Source: Kocuria sp. p3-SID1428
GTDB lineage: Bacteria > Actinomycetota > Actinomycetes > Actinomycetales > Micrococcaceae
Length of the DNA: 16,320 bases
NCBI RefSeq assembly: GCF_025149945.1
Contig: NZ_JALXVH010000053.1
Span: 1 to 16,320 of the forward strand
Direction: 5' to 3'
Of the stretch, positions 7,202 through 13,970 are shown piece by piece (the first letter of the stretch is position 1; the number at the start of each line of letters is the position of its first letter). Both the position numbers and the translations under genes were made by a program. The notes beneath the pieces were generated by a model. The model worked only from the letters and a program-made list of their open reading frames with translations, did no database searches and was not told the origin of the DNA.

Positions 7202-8355
7202 CGGCCGGCCTCCCTCTCCCGGCGCACATGCTCGATCGCCGCGAGCACGTCCTCGGGGCGCAGGACGCCGCGGACCCGTCCGTCGTCGTCCACGGCCACA
7301 GCCAGGCCCGACGGGGAGGACAGCGCCGCATCCAGCGCCGAGCGCAGCGGGGCGCCCCGGCGGTGCAGCGAGCCGCCCACGCGCTGGGCGTCCGAGCGGT
7401 CGGCCAGCTCGGGTTCACCCCTGCTCCACGGGGCTCTCGCACCCGGAAGCGGGGCGAGCCAGCCGATGGGGCGGCCGTCGTCGTCGACCTCGAGCGTCCA
7501 CTGCCCCGCGGCGGCCTGCCCGCCCAGCGTGGTCGTGCGGCCCTGCGGGTCGCGGACCCGAACGCCGCTGAGCACGACGTCCGCCTGATCGAACTCGAGC
7601 GCCCGGAAGCCGCGATCGCGGCCCACGAACTCGGCCACGAACCCGTCAGCCGGTGCCCGCAGGACCTGCTCCGGGGTGTCGTACTGCGCCAGGCGGCCGC
7701 CCTCGGCCATCACGGCCACGCGGTCGCCCAGCAGGACGGCCTCGTCCATGTCGTGGGTGACGAACACGATGGTCTTGTCGAGCCGATGCTTCAGCTCGAT
7801 GATCTCGCGCTGCAGATCGGCGCGCACGAGCGGATCCACCGCGGAGAAGGGCTCGTCCATGAGCAGGATCGGCGGATCGGCGGCCAGCGCACGGGCCACG
7901 CCCACGCGCTGCTGCTGGCCTCCCGACAGCTGCGAGGGATAGCGCGAGCCCAGCGCGGGATCCAGCCCGATCGTCTCCATGAGCTCCTCGGCGCGCCTGC
8001 GCCCGGCGGCTCGCGATCCGCCCTGCAGCCGCGGGACGGTCATGATGTTCTCGCTGACCGTGCGATGTGGCATGAGCCCGGAGGCCTGCATGACGTAGCC
8101 CATCGAGCGGCGCAGCCGGTGGGCGGAGACGGTCGAGATGTCGCGACCGTCGACCTCCACGACTCCGGAGCTCGGCTCGACCATGCGGTTGATCATCCGC
8201 AGCGACGTGGTCTTGCCGCAGCCGGACGGACCCACGAAGACCGTGAGGGAGCCGCGGGGCACCTCGAGATCCAGGTCATCCACCGCGGTGGTGCCGTCGG
8301 GGTAGGTCTTGCGCACACCGCGAAAGGCGATCGCGATCTCACCGCTTGCGTTCAC
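7198..8355 (-). CDS. Glycine betaine/choline-type ABC transporter ATPase with C-terminal CBS-like region
   Basis: Energises uptake of compatible solutes; first gene of the four-gene operon. It has 385 residues. Walker A is GPSGCGKTT (42-50), the Q-loop is Q90, the ABC signature is LSGGQQQR (143-150), Walker B is ILLMDEP (163-169) and the switch histidine is H201. After residue 250 comes about 125 residues with two CBS-like halves (about 257-305 and 325-376; note IGWLAPL and VRGVLRPEDVLAAI). Such a tail acts as an ionic-strength or nucleotide sensor in OpuA-type systems; here it is poorly conserved and its sensing role is inferred. The start is GTG at 8355, with AGGA six bases upstream. Confidence 0.94.
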   Translation of the reverse strand: MNASGEIAIAFRGVRKTYPDGTTAVDDLDLEVPRGSLTVFVGPSGCGKTTSLRMINRMVEPSSGVVEVDGRDISTVSAHRLRRSMGYVMQASGLMPHRTVSENIMTVPRLQGGSRAAGRRRAEELMETIGLDPALGSRYPSQLSGGQQQRVGVARALAADPPILLMDEPFSAVDPLVRADLQREIIELKHRLDKTIVFVTHDMDEAVLLGDRVAVMAEGGRLAQYDTPEQVLRAPADGFVAEFVGRDRGFRALEFDQADVVLSGVRVRDPQGRTTTLGGQAAAGQWTLEVDDDGRPIGWLAPLPGARAPWSRGEPELADRSDAQRVGGSLHRRGAPLRSALDAALSSPSGLAVAVDDDGRVRGVLRPEDVLAAIEHVRREREAGR

Positions 8356-8381
8356 AGGGGATCCTGACGTCGGGGGACACC

Positions 8382-8387
8382 ACTGTA
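8382..8387 (-). promoter_or_regulatory. Probable -10 element of the ABC importer operon
   Basis: TACAGT on the minus strand fits the actinobacterial -10 pattern TANNNT. It would start RNA near 8375 and give a leader of about 20 nt containing the AGGA at 8365-8362. No good -35 was seen. Confidence 0.45.
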
Positions 8388-8442
8388 AGCCTGTCCGGCC
8401 CGAATTCCATCAGCAAGCTGGCAGTTCATCGGATGTTCCGGG

Positions 8443-8461
8443 CGATGCCCTCGTGGCATCG
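8443..8461. promoter_or_regulatory. Inverted repeat in the divergent promoter region, possible operator
   Basis: CGATGCC and GGCATCG are separated by 5 bp, a perfect 7-bp dyad. It sits between the divergent start of the ABC importer operon and the putative promoter of the DUF808 gene, reaching into the -35 zone of the latter. A regulator here could affect DUF808, the importer, or both; this is inferred from position only. Confidence 0.4.
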
Positions 8462-8483
8462 GACGATTCGCGGCCGCAGCACT

Positions 8484-8489
8484 TACCCT
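8484..8489 (+). promoter_or_regulatory. Putative -10 of a leaderless transcript for the DUF808 gene
   Basis: TACCCT (TANNNT type) ends six bases before the ATG at 8496, the spacing expected when transcription begins at the start codon itself. No convincing -35 was found. Confidence 0.45.
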
Positions 8490-8495
8490 GCTGGC

Positions 8496-8576
8496 ATGAC
8501 CCGGAACCCCGCGCTCCCGCGCCCCCTGCGCCCCCTCGCGGCCGTCGCCGTCCTGCCGAGCCGAGGCACGCGATGA
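8496..8576 (+). CDS. Putative 26-codon leaderless leader peptide before DUF808
   Basis: An ATG placed six bases after a TANNNT element opens a 26-codon frame. It is rich in Pro and Arg (five Pro and five Arg, including PRPLRPL) and ends in TGA overlapping the ATG of the DUF808 gene (ATGA, 8573-8576). The arrangement suggests translational coupling or leader-peptide control. It has no known homologue that I recognise. It may be a chance frame, since the DUF808 start also has its own GAGG at 8563-8566. Confidence 0.35.
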   Translation: MTRNPALPRPLRPLAAVAVLPSRGTR

Positions 8577-9526
8577 GCGGCGGTCTGATCGCGCTGCTGG
8601 ACGACGTGGCGGCGATCGCCCGCGTGAGCGCGGCCTCCGTCGACGACATCGGCGCCGCCACCAGCCGGGCTTCGATCAAGGCTGCCGGAGTGGTGGTCGA
8701 CGACGCCGCTGTGACCCCGCAGTACGTCAAGGATGTGGAGGCCTCCCGCGAGCTGCCCATCATCTGGCGGATCACCAAGGGATCGCTGCGCAACAAGCTG
8801 CTGATCATCCTGCCGATCGCGCTGCTGCTGAGCCAGTTCGCCCCCTGGGCTCTCACACCGATCCTCATGCTGGGCGGGTCCTACCTGTGCTTCGAGGGCG
8901 CCGAGAAGATCTGGGGAGCGCTGTCCGGGCACTCGCACGAAGAGCCGGCCGTCGATCAGGACGCGGGCTCGGGCGGCCAGTCCGCGGAGGACAGGATGGT
9001 CGCCGGAGCCGTGCGCACCGACCTGATCCTCTCGGCGGAGATCATGGTCATCTCGCTCAACGAGGTCGCCTCCGAGGGCTTCCTGTCCCGGCTGGTCATC
9101 CTGGCGGTGGTGGCGGTGCTCATGACGGGCGTGGTCTACGGCGCCGTGGCGCTGCTGATCCGCATGGACGACGCCGGGCTCAAGCTCGCCTCCACTGGCT
9201 CCGGCGCGCTGCAGACCATCGGACGCGGCATGGTCAGGGCCATGCCCAAGCTCCTGCAGTTCATCTCGGTCGTCGGCACCGTCGCCATGCTGTGGGTGGG
9301 CGGGCACATCATCCTGGTGGGCCTGGACGAGTTCGGCTGGCACGCCCTCTACGGGTTCGTGCACCACATGGGCGAAGCCGCCGCCCACATCGTCCCCATC
9401 CTCCAGGCGGCCGTGTCCTGGATCGTGAACACCTTCTTCTCCGCGGTGCTCGGTCTGATCTGGGGCGCCGTGATCGTGGTCGTCGTGACGCTGATCCAGA
9501 AGGCCCGCGGCAAGACGGCCCACTGA
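8573..9526 (+). CDS. DUF808 family membrane protein (YedI-like)
   Basis: Member of the DUF808 family, whose function is unknown; 317 residues. Family marks visible are the N-terminal SGGLIALLDDVAAIA (2-16), a conserved DDAAVTPQYV stretch (43-52), LPIIWRITKGSLRNKLLII (61-79), LGGSYLCFEGAEKIW (100-114) and the charged-membrane segment RTDLILSAEIMVISLNEV (148-165). About five or six hydrophobic helices follow (about 76-103, 172-196, 228-250, 268-285, 289-308), so it is an inner-membrane protein. The first ATG with GAGG six bases upstream gives the normal N-terminus; extending further upstream adds sequence unlike the family. It stands alone and converges on the ABC exporter gene. Confidence 0.9.
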   Translation: MSGGLIALLDDVAAIARVSAASVDDIGAATSRASIKAAGVVVDDAAVTPQYVKDVEASRELPIIWRITKGSLRNKLLIILPIALLLSQFAPWALTPILMLGGSYLCFEGAEKIWGALSGHSHEEPAVDQDAGSGGQSAEDRMVAGAVRTDLILSAEIMVISLNEVASEGFLSRLVILAVVAVLMTGVVYGAVALLIRMDDAGLKLASTGSGALQTIGRGMVRAMPKLLQFISVVGTVAMLWVGGHIILVGLDEFGWHALYGFVHHMGEAAAHIVPILQAAVSWIVNTFFSAVLGLIWGAVIVVVVTLIQKARGKTAH

Positions 9527-9595
9527 CGTCCGGCTGGCGTCGACTGATGTCGACTGACGCCCGCTTCCCCCGCGTCGCGGCTCCCGTCCCGTCAC

Positions 9596-9606
9596 CGAGT
9601 GGCCGA
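9596..9606 (+). repeat. Extra direct copy of the outer arm of the 9626-9681 palindrome
   Basis: CGAGTGGCCGA here is identical to 9626-9636. With the inverted GGCCACTCG at 9673-9681, the element has three copies within 90 bp. Confidence 0.6.
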
Positions 9607-9625
9607 TTCCCCACCCCACCCGCTT

Positions 9626-9681
9626 CGAGTGGCCGAAGCAGCACCGATTCAGCGCTGAAACGGTGAGGGACTGGCCACTCG
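9626..9681. terminator. 56-bp composite palindrome between convergent genes
   Basis: Three nested inverted repeats share one exact centre at 9653.5: CGAGTGGCC/GGCCACTCG (outer, extended by one more pair at 9625/9682), CACCG/CGGTG (9642-9646, 9661-9665), and TTCAGC/GCTGAA (9648-9659), the last two separated by a single A-A mismatch. Seven unpaired bases on each side separate the outer arm. It lies between the DUF808 stop (9526) and the ABC exporter stop (9697), so a bidirectional terminator is the simplest reading. A REP-like dispersed palindrome is the alternative. The remaining spacer sequence (9527-9595) shows nothing else. Confidence 0.6.
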
Positions 9682-9696
9682 ATGGCGGCGGGCCGC

Positions 9697-11565
9697 TCAC
9701 TCCTGGTCGGCGAACTGCGTCTCGTAGAGCTCCGCATAGCGACCGCCCGCTGCCAGGAGCTCGGCGTGAGGACCCTGCTCGACCACGCGGCCGGCCTCGA
9801 TCACCAGGATCCGGTCGGCGCGGCGGATGGTCGAGAGCCGGTGGGCGATCACCAAGGCCGTGCGCTGGGCCATGACCTCGTCGAGCGCGGCCTGCACGTG
9901 GGCCTCGCTCGTGGAATCCAGCGCAGAGGTGGCCTCGTCCAGGATCACCACGCGCGGGGAGGCCAGCAGCAGGCGCGCGATGGTCAGGCGCTGCCGCTCA
10001 CCGCCGGAGAGCCGGTAGCCGCGTTCCCCGATCATGGTGTCGAGCCCGTCGTCGAGCGCGCGCACCACGTGGTCCATGCGCGCACGGGCCAGCGCGGACC
10101 ACATCTGCTCGTCGTCGGCATCGGGGGCCGCGAGTGCGAGGTTCTGCCGGATGGTCTCGTGGAAGAGGTGGCCGTCCTGCGTGACCATCCCGACGGCACC
10201 CTGCAGGTCCGCGAACGAGGTATCGCGCACGTCGACCCCGCCGACGCGCACGGCCCCGGAGGTGGCGTCGTAGAGGCGCGGGACCAGCGAGGCGATCGTG
10301 GACTTGCCCGCGCCGGAGGACCCCACCAGCGCGACGGTCTGGCCGTGCTCCACCGTGAAGTCCACGCCGTGCAGGACCTCCTGGCCTGCCCGGGAGTCGA
10401 GGGCGCTGACGTCCTCGAGCGAGGCCAGCGAGGTCTGCTCGGCGGTGGGGTAGGTGAAGCGCACCTGGTCGAACTCGACCGGCAGGGGGCCGTCGGGGAT
10501 GCGCCGAGGGTCCTGCGGCTCCTGGATCAGGGGCTTCAGGTCGAGGATCTCGAAGACCCGCTCGAAGCTCACGAGCGCGCTCATGATGTCCAAACGCGCG
10601 TTGGCGAGCATGGTCAGCGGCGTGTAGAGCCTGGTCAGGAGCATGGCCAGTGTGACCACCTGGCCGGCGTCGAGGCTGCCGACGATCGCCTGCACGCCGC
10701 CCACGCCGTAGACCAGCGCCAGTGCGAGGGCCGAGACGAGGGTCAGCGCGGTGAGGAAGGTGGCCTGGAGCATGGCCACCCGCACCCCGATGGTGCGCAC
10801 GCGACCGGCCCGGCGGGCGAACTCGTCCGATTCGGACTGCGGCTTGCCGAACAGCTTGATCAGCGTGGCCCCGCCTGCGGAGAACCGCTCGGTCATCTGC
10901 GTGGACATGGACGCGTTGTGCTGGGCGGCCTCGCGCTGCAGCCCGGCCAGGCGTCCGCCCATGAGCCGGGCGGGGACCAGGAAGATGGGCAGCAGCAGCA
11001 TCGACAGCAGCGTGACCTGCCACGAGATCGAGACCATCACGCCGACGGTGAGGATCAGCGAGACCAGGTTCGAGACCACCCCGGACAGCGTGTTGGAGAA
11101 CGCGCGCTGAGCGCCCAGGACGTCGTTGTTCAGCCGCGAGATCAGCGCGCCCGTGCGGGTGCGGGTGAAGAACGCGACCGGCAGGGTCTGCACGTGGTCG
11201 TAGACCGCGGTGCGCAGGTCCAGGATGAGCCCCTCGCCGATCGTCGCGGACAGCCACCGATTGAGTATGCCGATCCCGGCATCCAGCACGGCGATCAGGG
11301 CGATCAGCAGCGCCAGGCGCACCACCAGATCCACGGACCCGCTGTCGGTGATCGCATTGACCACCCGCCCGGCCAGCACCGGAGTGAGCACGCCGAGCAC
11401 CGCCACGACCACCGAGGTCAGCAGGAAGGCCAGCAGCAGCCGGGAGTGCGGGCTCGCGAAGCGCAGCACGCGGCCGACGGTCTCCCGCGAGATGCGCGAG
11501 CCCTTCAGGCTCTCGCTCTGCGTGGCGGAGCGCATCAGGGCCCAGGGGGAAGGGTTCATGCTCAT
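9697..11565 (-). CDS. ABC exporter, fused membrane and ATPase domains (multidrug/lipid type)
   Basis: A 622-residue half-transporter that should work as a homodimer in the inner membrane, exporting drugs, lipids or peptides. The membrane domain runs about 30-325 with six hydrophobic helices and the coupling motif RTRTGALISRLNND near 135-148. The ATPase domain starts near 362: Walker A GSSGAGKST (415-423), Q-loop Q463, signature LSGGERQR (519-526), Walker B VVILDEAT (539-546), switch H575. All catalytic residues are present. The start is placed at ATG 11565 because TAGCGT lies seven bases upstream, a leaderless arrangement; GTG 11574 and ATG 11559 are alternatives. It lies 84 bp after marR on the same strand, typical of a regulator-pump pair. 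The substrate is unknown. Confidence 0.93.
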   Translation of the reverse strand: MSMNPSPWALMRSATQSESLKGSRISRETVGRVLRFASPHSRLLLAFLLTSVVVAVLGVLTPVLAGRVVNAITDSGSVDLVVRLALLIALIAVLDAGIGILNRWLSATIGEGLILDLRTAVYDHVQTLPVAFFTRTRTGALISRLNNDVLGAQRAFSNTLSGVVSNLVSLILTVGVMVSISWQVTLLSMLLLPIFLVPARLMGGRLAGLQREAAQHNASMSTQMTERFSAGGATLIKLFGKPQSESDEFARRAGRVRTIGVRVAMLQATFLTALTLVSALALALVYGVGGVQAIVGSLDAGQVVTLAMLLTRLYTPLTMLANARLDIMSALVSFERVFEILDLKPLIQEPQDPRRIPDGPLPVEFDQVRFTYPTAEQTSLASLEDVSALDSRAGQEVLHGVDFTVEHGQTVALVGSSGAGKSTIASLVPRLYDATSGAVRVGGVDVRDTSFADLQGAVGMVTQDGHLFHETIRQNLALAAPDADDEQMWSALARARMDHVVRALDDGLDTMIGERGYRLSGGERQRLTIARLLLASPRVVILDEATSALDSTSEAHVQAALDEVMAQRTALVIAHRLSTIRRADRILVIEAGRVVEQGPHAELLAAGGRYAELYETQFADQE

Positions 11566-11572
11566 CGCACCC

Positions 11573-11578
11573 ACGCTA
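11573..11578 (-). promoter_or_regulatory. Probable -10 of a leaderless ABC exporter transcript
   Basis: TAGCGT on the minus strand ends seven bases before ATG 11565. No Shine-Dalgarno sequence precedes that ATG. A -35 is not clear. Confidence 0.45.
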
Positions 11579-11649
11579 GACCCGTGCGGCGGCCCGATGA
11601 CCCGCCGGCGGCGAGGTCCTCAGCGAGCGAACAGGGAATACGGGGCCGG

Positions 11650-12114
11650 TCAGTCGCGCGGGGGCTCGACGCCGTCAGTCAGCGCGGGTCCGATCCTGGC
11701 GATCTGCTCGACCTGATGGGCGCTGAGGCGATCGAAGATCTCCTGGCGGACGTGGGCGACATGCCCCGGCGCCGCCTCGCGCACTTTCCGGTAGCCGATC
11801 TCGGTCAGCCGGGCGACGACCACTCGCCGGTCCTGGGTGTTGGCGCTGCGCCGGACGTAGTCATGGCGCTCCAGCCGCGCGACGATGCGCGAGAGCCGGG
11901 ACTGGCCCGTGAAGGTGGCCGCGGCCAGATCGGACATGCGATGGCTGCGGTCGGGGGCTTCGGAGAGCATCGCCAGGACCAGGTACTCGGCGAGGCTGAG
12001 GTCCTCGTCCTCGACCAGCTGGCGCTCGATCGTGCCGGGCATCTTGAACATCAGCGCCACGAGGGCAAGCCATGCCTCCCGCTCGTCGTCGTTGAGCCAC
12101 TGCGGTTCCACCAT
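11650..12114 (-). CDS. MarR-family transcriptional regulator
   Basis: Dimeric winged-helix DNA-binding protein, 154 residues from ATG 12114. The winged helix runs about 43-104: SLAEYLVLAML, MSDLAAATFTGQSRLSRIVARL (recognition helix) and the wing DRRVVVARLT, matching the MarR pattern DxRxxxVxLT. Flanking helices (about 7-35 and 108-142) make the dimer interface. No cysteine is present, so direct thiol sensing of the OhrR kind is unlikely; a phenolic ligand is plausible for the family. ATG 12126 is an in-frame alternative start (158 residues); 12114 is preferred because TATGGT ends seven bases upstream. It precedes the ABC exporter and diverges from the dioxygenase, both likely targets. Confidence 0.92.
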   Translation of the reverse strand: MVEPQWLNDDEREAWLALVALMFKMPGTIERQLVEDEDLSLAEYLVLAMLSEAPDRSHRMSDLAAATFTGQSRLSRIVARLERHDYVRRSANTQDRRVVVARLTEIGYRKVREAAPGHVAHVRQEIFDRLSAHQVEQIARIGPALTDGVEPPRD

Positions 12115-12136
12115 GGTCGTAACCATACTGCCTATT

Positions 12137-12148
12137 TCAATTGCTTGA
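12137..12148. promoter_or_regulatory. Candidate MarR operator
   Basis: TCAATTGCTTGA, with TCAA/TTGA half-sites four bases apart, is an AT-rich island in an otherwise GC-rich region, of the size and style of MarR-family sites. It overlaps the -35 of the divergent dioxygenase promoter and lies just upstream of the marR -10. Autoregulation and control of the dioxygenase are inferred. Confidence 0.5.
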
Positions 12149-12173
12149 CGCATCACGCACATCGGCGTAGAAA
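12145..12173 (+). promoter_or_regulatory. Dioxygenase promoter
   Basis: TTGACG (12145-12150) and TAGAAA (12168-12173) are spaced 17 bp, giving a start near 12180 and a leader of about 46 nt. The leader has a small inverted repeat AGGCA/TGCCT (12190-12206). Confidence 0.55.
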
Positions 12174-12226
12174 TACTTTCCGACGCAACAGGCAGGATGC
12201 TTGCCTCTTCGAACAGGAGCCGCACG

Positions 12227-13117
12227 ATGACCACCCAGCCCACCTCCGCAGGAACCGCACCGGGCATGCTCGCCCTGGATCGCCACGACCTCACGGCCGT
12301 GCCGCGCAGCGCCATGCAGCCGCGCTGGCAGGAGGGCGATGCCCCCCTGCCCACCTTCTACATCGGCCACGGCTTCCCCGGACTGCTCGACGACGGTCTG
12401 TGGATGTCGGAGCTCTTCGAGTGGGCGGTCTCACTGCCCAAGCCCAAGGGCATCGTGATCGTCTCCGCCCACTGGGAGCAGGCGCCCACCATGATCACCG
12501 CCCCGGCCGCGGGCACGCCGCTGGTCTACGACTTCGGCGGCTTCGAGGATCGGTTCTACCAGCTGCAGTACGCCACCCCGGATGCCACCGAGCTGGGTCG
12601 GCGCATCGCCGCGACCATGCCGGACGACGAGCCCCTCTACCAGCACCGCATGCGCGGGCTGGACCACGGCGCCTGGGTCCCGCTGCGCGCCATGTACCCC
12701 CTGGCCGATGTCCCCGCCCTGCAGGTCTCCATGCCCACCCACGACCCCGAGCGCCTCATGGACCTGGGACGACGCCTGCGCGAGCTGCGCGCGGAGGGGT
12801 ACCTGGTGGTCGGCTCCGGGTTCATGACCCACGGGCGGCCGTCGGTCCAGCTGATGCGCGCCGACGACGGCACCGCCGAGAACTGGTCCTCGGACTTCGA
12901 CCTCTGGGCCGCCGAGATGCTCGACGCCGGCCGCGTGGACGCCCTGGCCGACTTCCGCCGCCAGGCCCCGGGCATGCCGCACGCCCACCCCACCGTGGAG
13001 CACTTCACCCCGCTGTTCATCACCCTGGGGGCGGCGACCTCCCCCGATGCCGAGGTCCGCACCCGGATCGAGGGGTTCAAGATCGGGCTGTCGAAGCGCT
13101 CGATCGAGATGAGCTGA
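12227..13117 (+). CDS. DODA/LigB-type extradiol aromatic ring-opening dioxygenase
   Basis: Cytoplasmic metal-dependent ring-opening dioxygenase related to E. coli YgiD and plant DOPA 4,5-dioxygenase; 296 residues. Conserved blocks are YIGHGFP (45-51), VIVSAHWE (77-84), LDHGAWVPLRAMYP (145-158), VGSGFMTH (195-202) and HPTVEHFTPL (254-263). By alignment with YgiD, metal ligands are H48, H82 and H259, and the catalytic His is H202; the offsets are constant, so the active site looks complete. An N-terminal extension of about 25 residues precedes the core. ATG 12227 is favoured by AGGAG seven bases upstream. It is divergent from marR, which suggests induction by phenolic or quinone compounds. The true substrate (a catechol-type aromatic) is unknown. 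Confidence 0.92.
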   Translation: MTTQPTSAGTAPGMLALDRHDLTAVPRSAMQPRWQEGDAPLPTFYIGHGFPGLLDDGLWMSELFEWAVSLPKPKGIVIVSAHWEQAPTMITAPAAGTPLVYDFGGFEDRFYQLQYATPDATELGRRIAATMPDDEPLYQHRMRGLDHGAWVPLRAMYPLADVPALQVSMPTHDPERLMDLGRRLRELRAEGYLVVGSGFMTHGRPSVQLMRADDGTAENWSSDFDLWAAEMLDAGRVDALADFRRQAPGMPHAHPTVEHFTPLFITLGAATSPDAEVRTRIEGFKIGLSKRSIEMS

Positions 13118-13151
13118 CGCCCGCGCCCGCAGCTCTGCGAGGATGGTGCCC

Positions 13152-13943
13152 ATGGATGATCAGGGAACCTGGCCTGTGCCCCTGTCCGCTCAGGACGGCA
13201 CCGATGCACGCACGTTCGACCGCCAGATGATGGACGAGATCCGCTCCGATCCGCAGGCGCTGCAGGAGATCGGCGGCGTGAAGGGCAATGTGCTGATCGT
13301 CCTGGTGCCGCTGCTGGCGGCGGTCGCGGCCGTCGTCCTGCTGCTGCAGTGGATGCGCGACGGCTCCTGGGTCTGGCTCGCGATCCTGGCCGGCGTGCTG
13401 GTCGTGGCCGCCGTCGTGTGGATCGGGCGTCTGCGAGCGGTCATGGGCCAGGCCCGCCAGGTGCTGGGCCAGGCCGCCACCGGCTCGGTGGGCTACGGGA
13501 TCGGCATCATCCGCGAGCTGCGCATCGGCGGGGACGCGGCCGGCGTCGACGACGACCCCGCGGACCTCGCCGCTGAAGAGGCCCCGAACGCCGCCGGGGC
13601 CGACGAGACCTCCGACGGCCCCGCCGAGGATGGCTCCTCGACCACGGGCCCGATCCGCGATGCCGACCCGGCCGACGAGTTCGAGCTGTCGGAGGACGAG
13701 GACGACGACCTCTCCTCGGTCGAGGTCCAGCTGACCCTGGCCGTGACTCCGGGGCGGGGCAAGCCCTTCACGGCCGAGCTCTCCCAGCGATACGCCACCG
13801 TCGATGCCCTGCGCCTGGAGCGCGGCCAGCACGGTCCGGTGCGCTACCTGCTGCGCTCCCCCGAGACCACGGCGGCTGTCGACGCCAGCCTCAGCCCCGA
13901 CGCCGTCCAGCGCCTCTACCGCGCAGCCGCCCTGAACGGCTGA
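13152..13943 (+). CDS. Hypothetical two-TM protein with acidic linker
   Basis: No family recognised. It has 263 residues: an N-terminal cytoplasmic segment (1-46), two predicted membrane helices (about 47-66 and 73-92) joined by a four- to six-residue turn, and a basic/amphipathic stretch RLRAVMGQARQVLGQ (93-107). A strongly acidic, low-complexity linker follows (about 131-187; EDEDDD at 181-186). The compact C-terminal region (188-263) begins VEVQLTLAVTPGRGKPF and is probably cytoplasmic. High third-position GC across its length argues that it is real. The start is ATG 13152 with GAGG nine bases upstream; ATG 13143 abuts that GAGG and is less likely. It follows the dioxygenase by 34 bp, so it may be cotranscribed. 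Function unknown. Confidence 0.75.
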   Translation: MDDQGTWPVPLSAQDGTDARTFDRQMMDEIRSDPQALQEIGGVKGNVLIVLVPLLAAVAAVVLLLQWMRDGSWVWLAILAGVLVVAAVVWIGRLRAVMGQARQVLGQAATGSVGYGIGIIRELRIGGDAAGVDDDPADLAAEEAPNAAGADETSDGPAEDGSSTTGPIRDADPADEFELSEDEDDDLSSVEVQLTLAVTPGRGKPFTAELSQRYATVDALRLERGQHGPVRYLLRSPETTAAVDASLSPDAVQRLYRAAALNG

Positions 13944-13970
13944 TCCGCAGGCCCGGGCGGGCGGATCAGC
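13939..13970. terminator. Bidirectional terminator shared by two convergent genes
   Basis: GCTGATCCGC (13939-13948) and GCGGATCAGC (13961-13970) pair perfectly over 10 bp, with GCCC/GGGC pairing also possible inside the 12-base loop. The TGA stop of the hypothetical gene (13941-13943) and the TGA stop of the MOSC gene (13968-13966, minus) both lie inside the stem. The intergenic gap is only 22 bp, so one hairpin can end transcription from both sides. Confidence 0.7.

Noticed and set aside
5847..7442. Long minus-strand frame ending in the second permease
   Set aside because: The part upstream of 6527 reads the other permease and the ATPase tail in the wrong frame. The real start is GTG 6527 with a good ribosome site.
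9626..9681. dif/attachment site or transposon end
   Set aside because: No similarity to an XerCD dif core that I recognise, and no integrase or transposase in the window.
9682..13230. Plus-strand open frame of more than 1100 codons
   Set aside because: It runs antisense to the ABC exporter and marR and across the dioxygenase out of frame. The product is low-complexity (Arg, Gly, His, Gln), typical of shadow frames in high-GC DNA.
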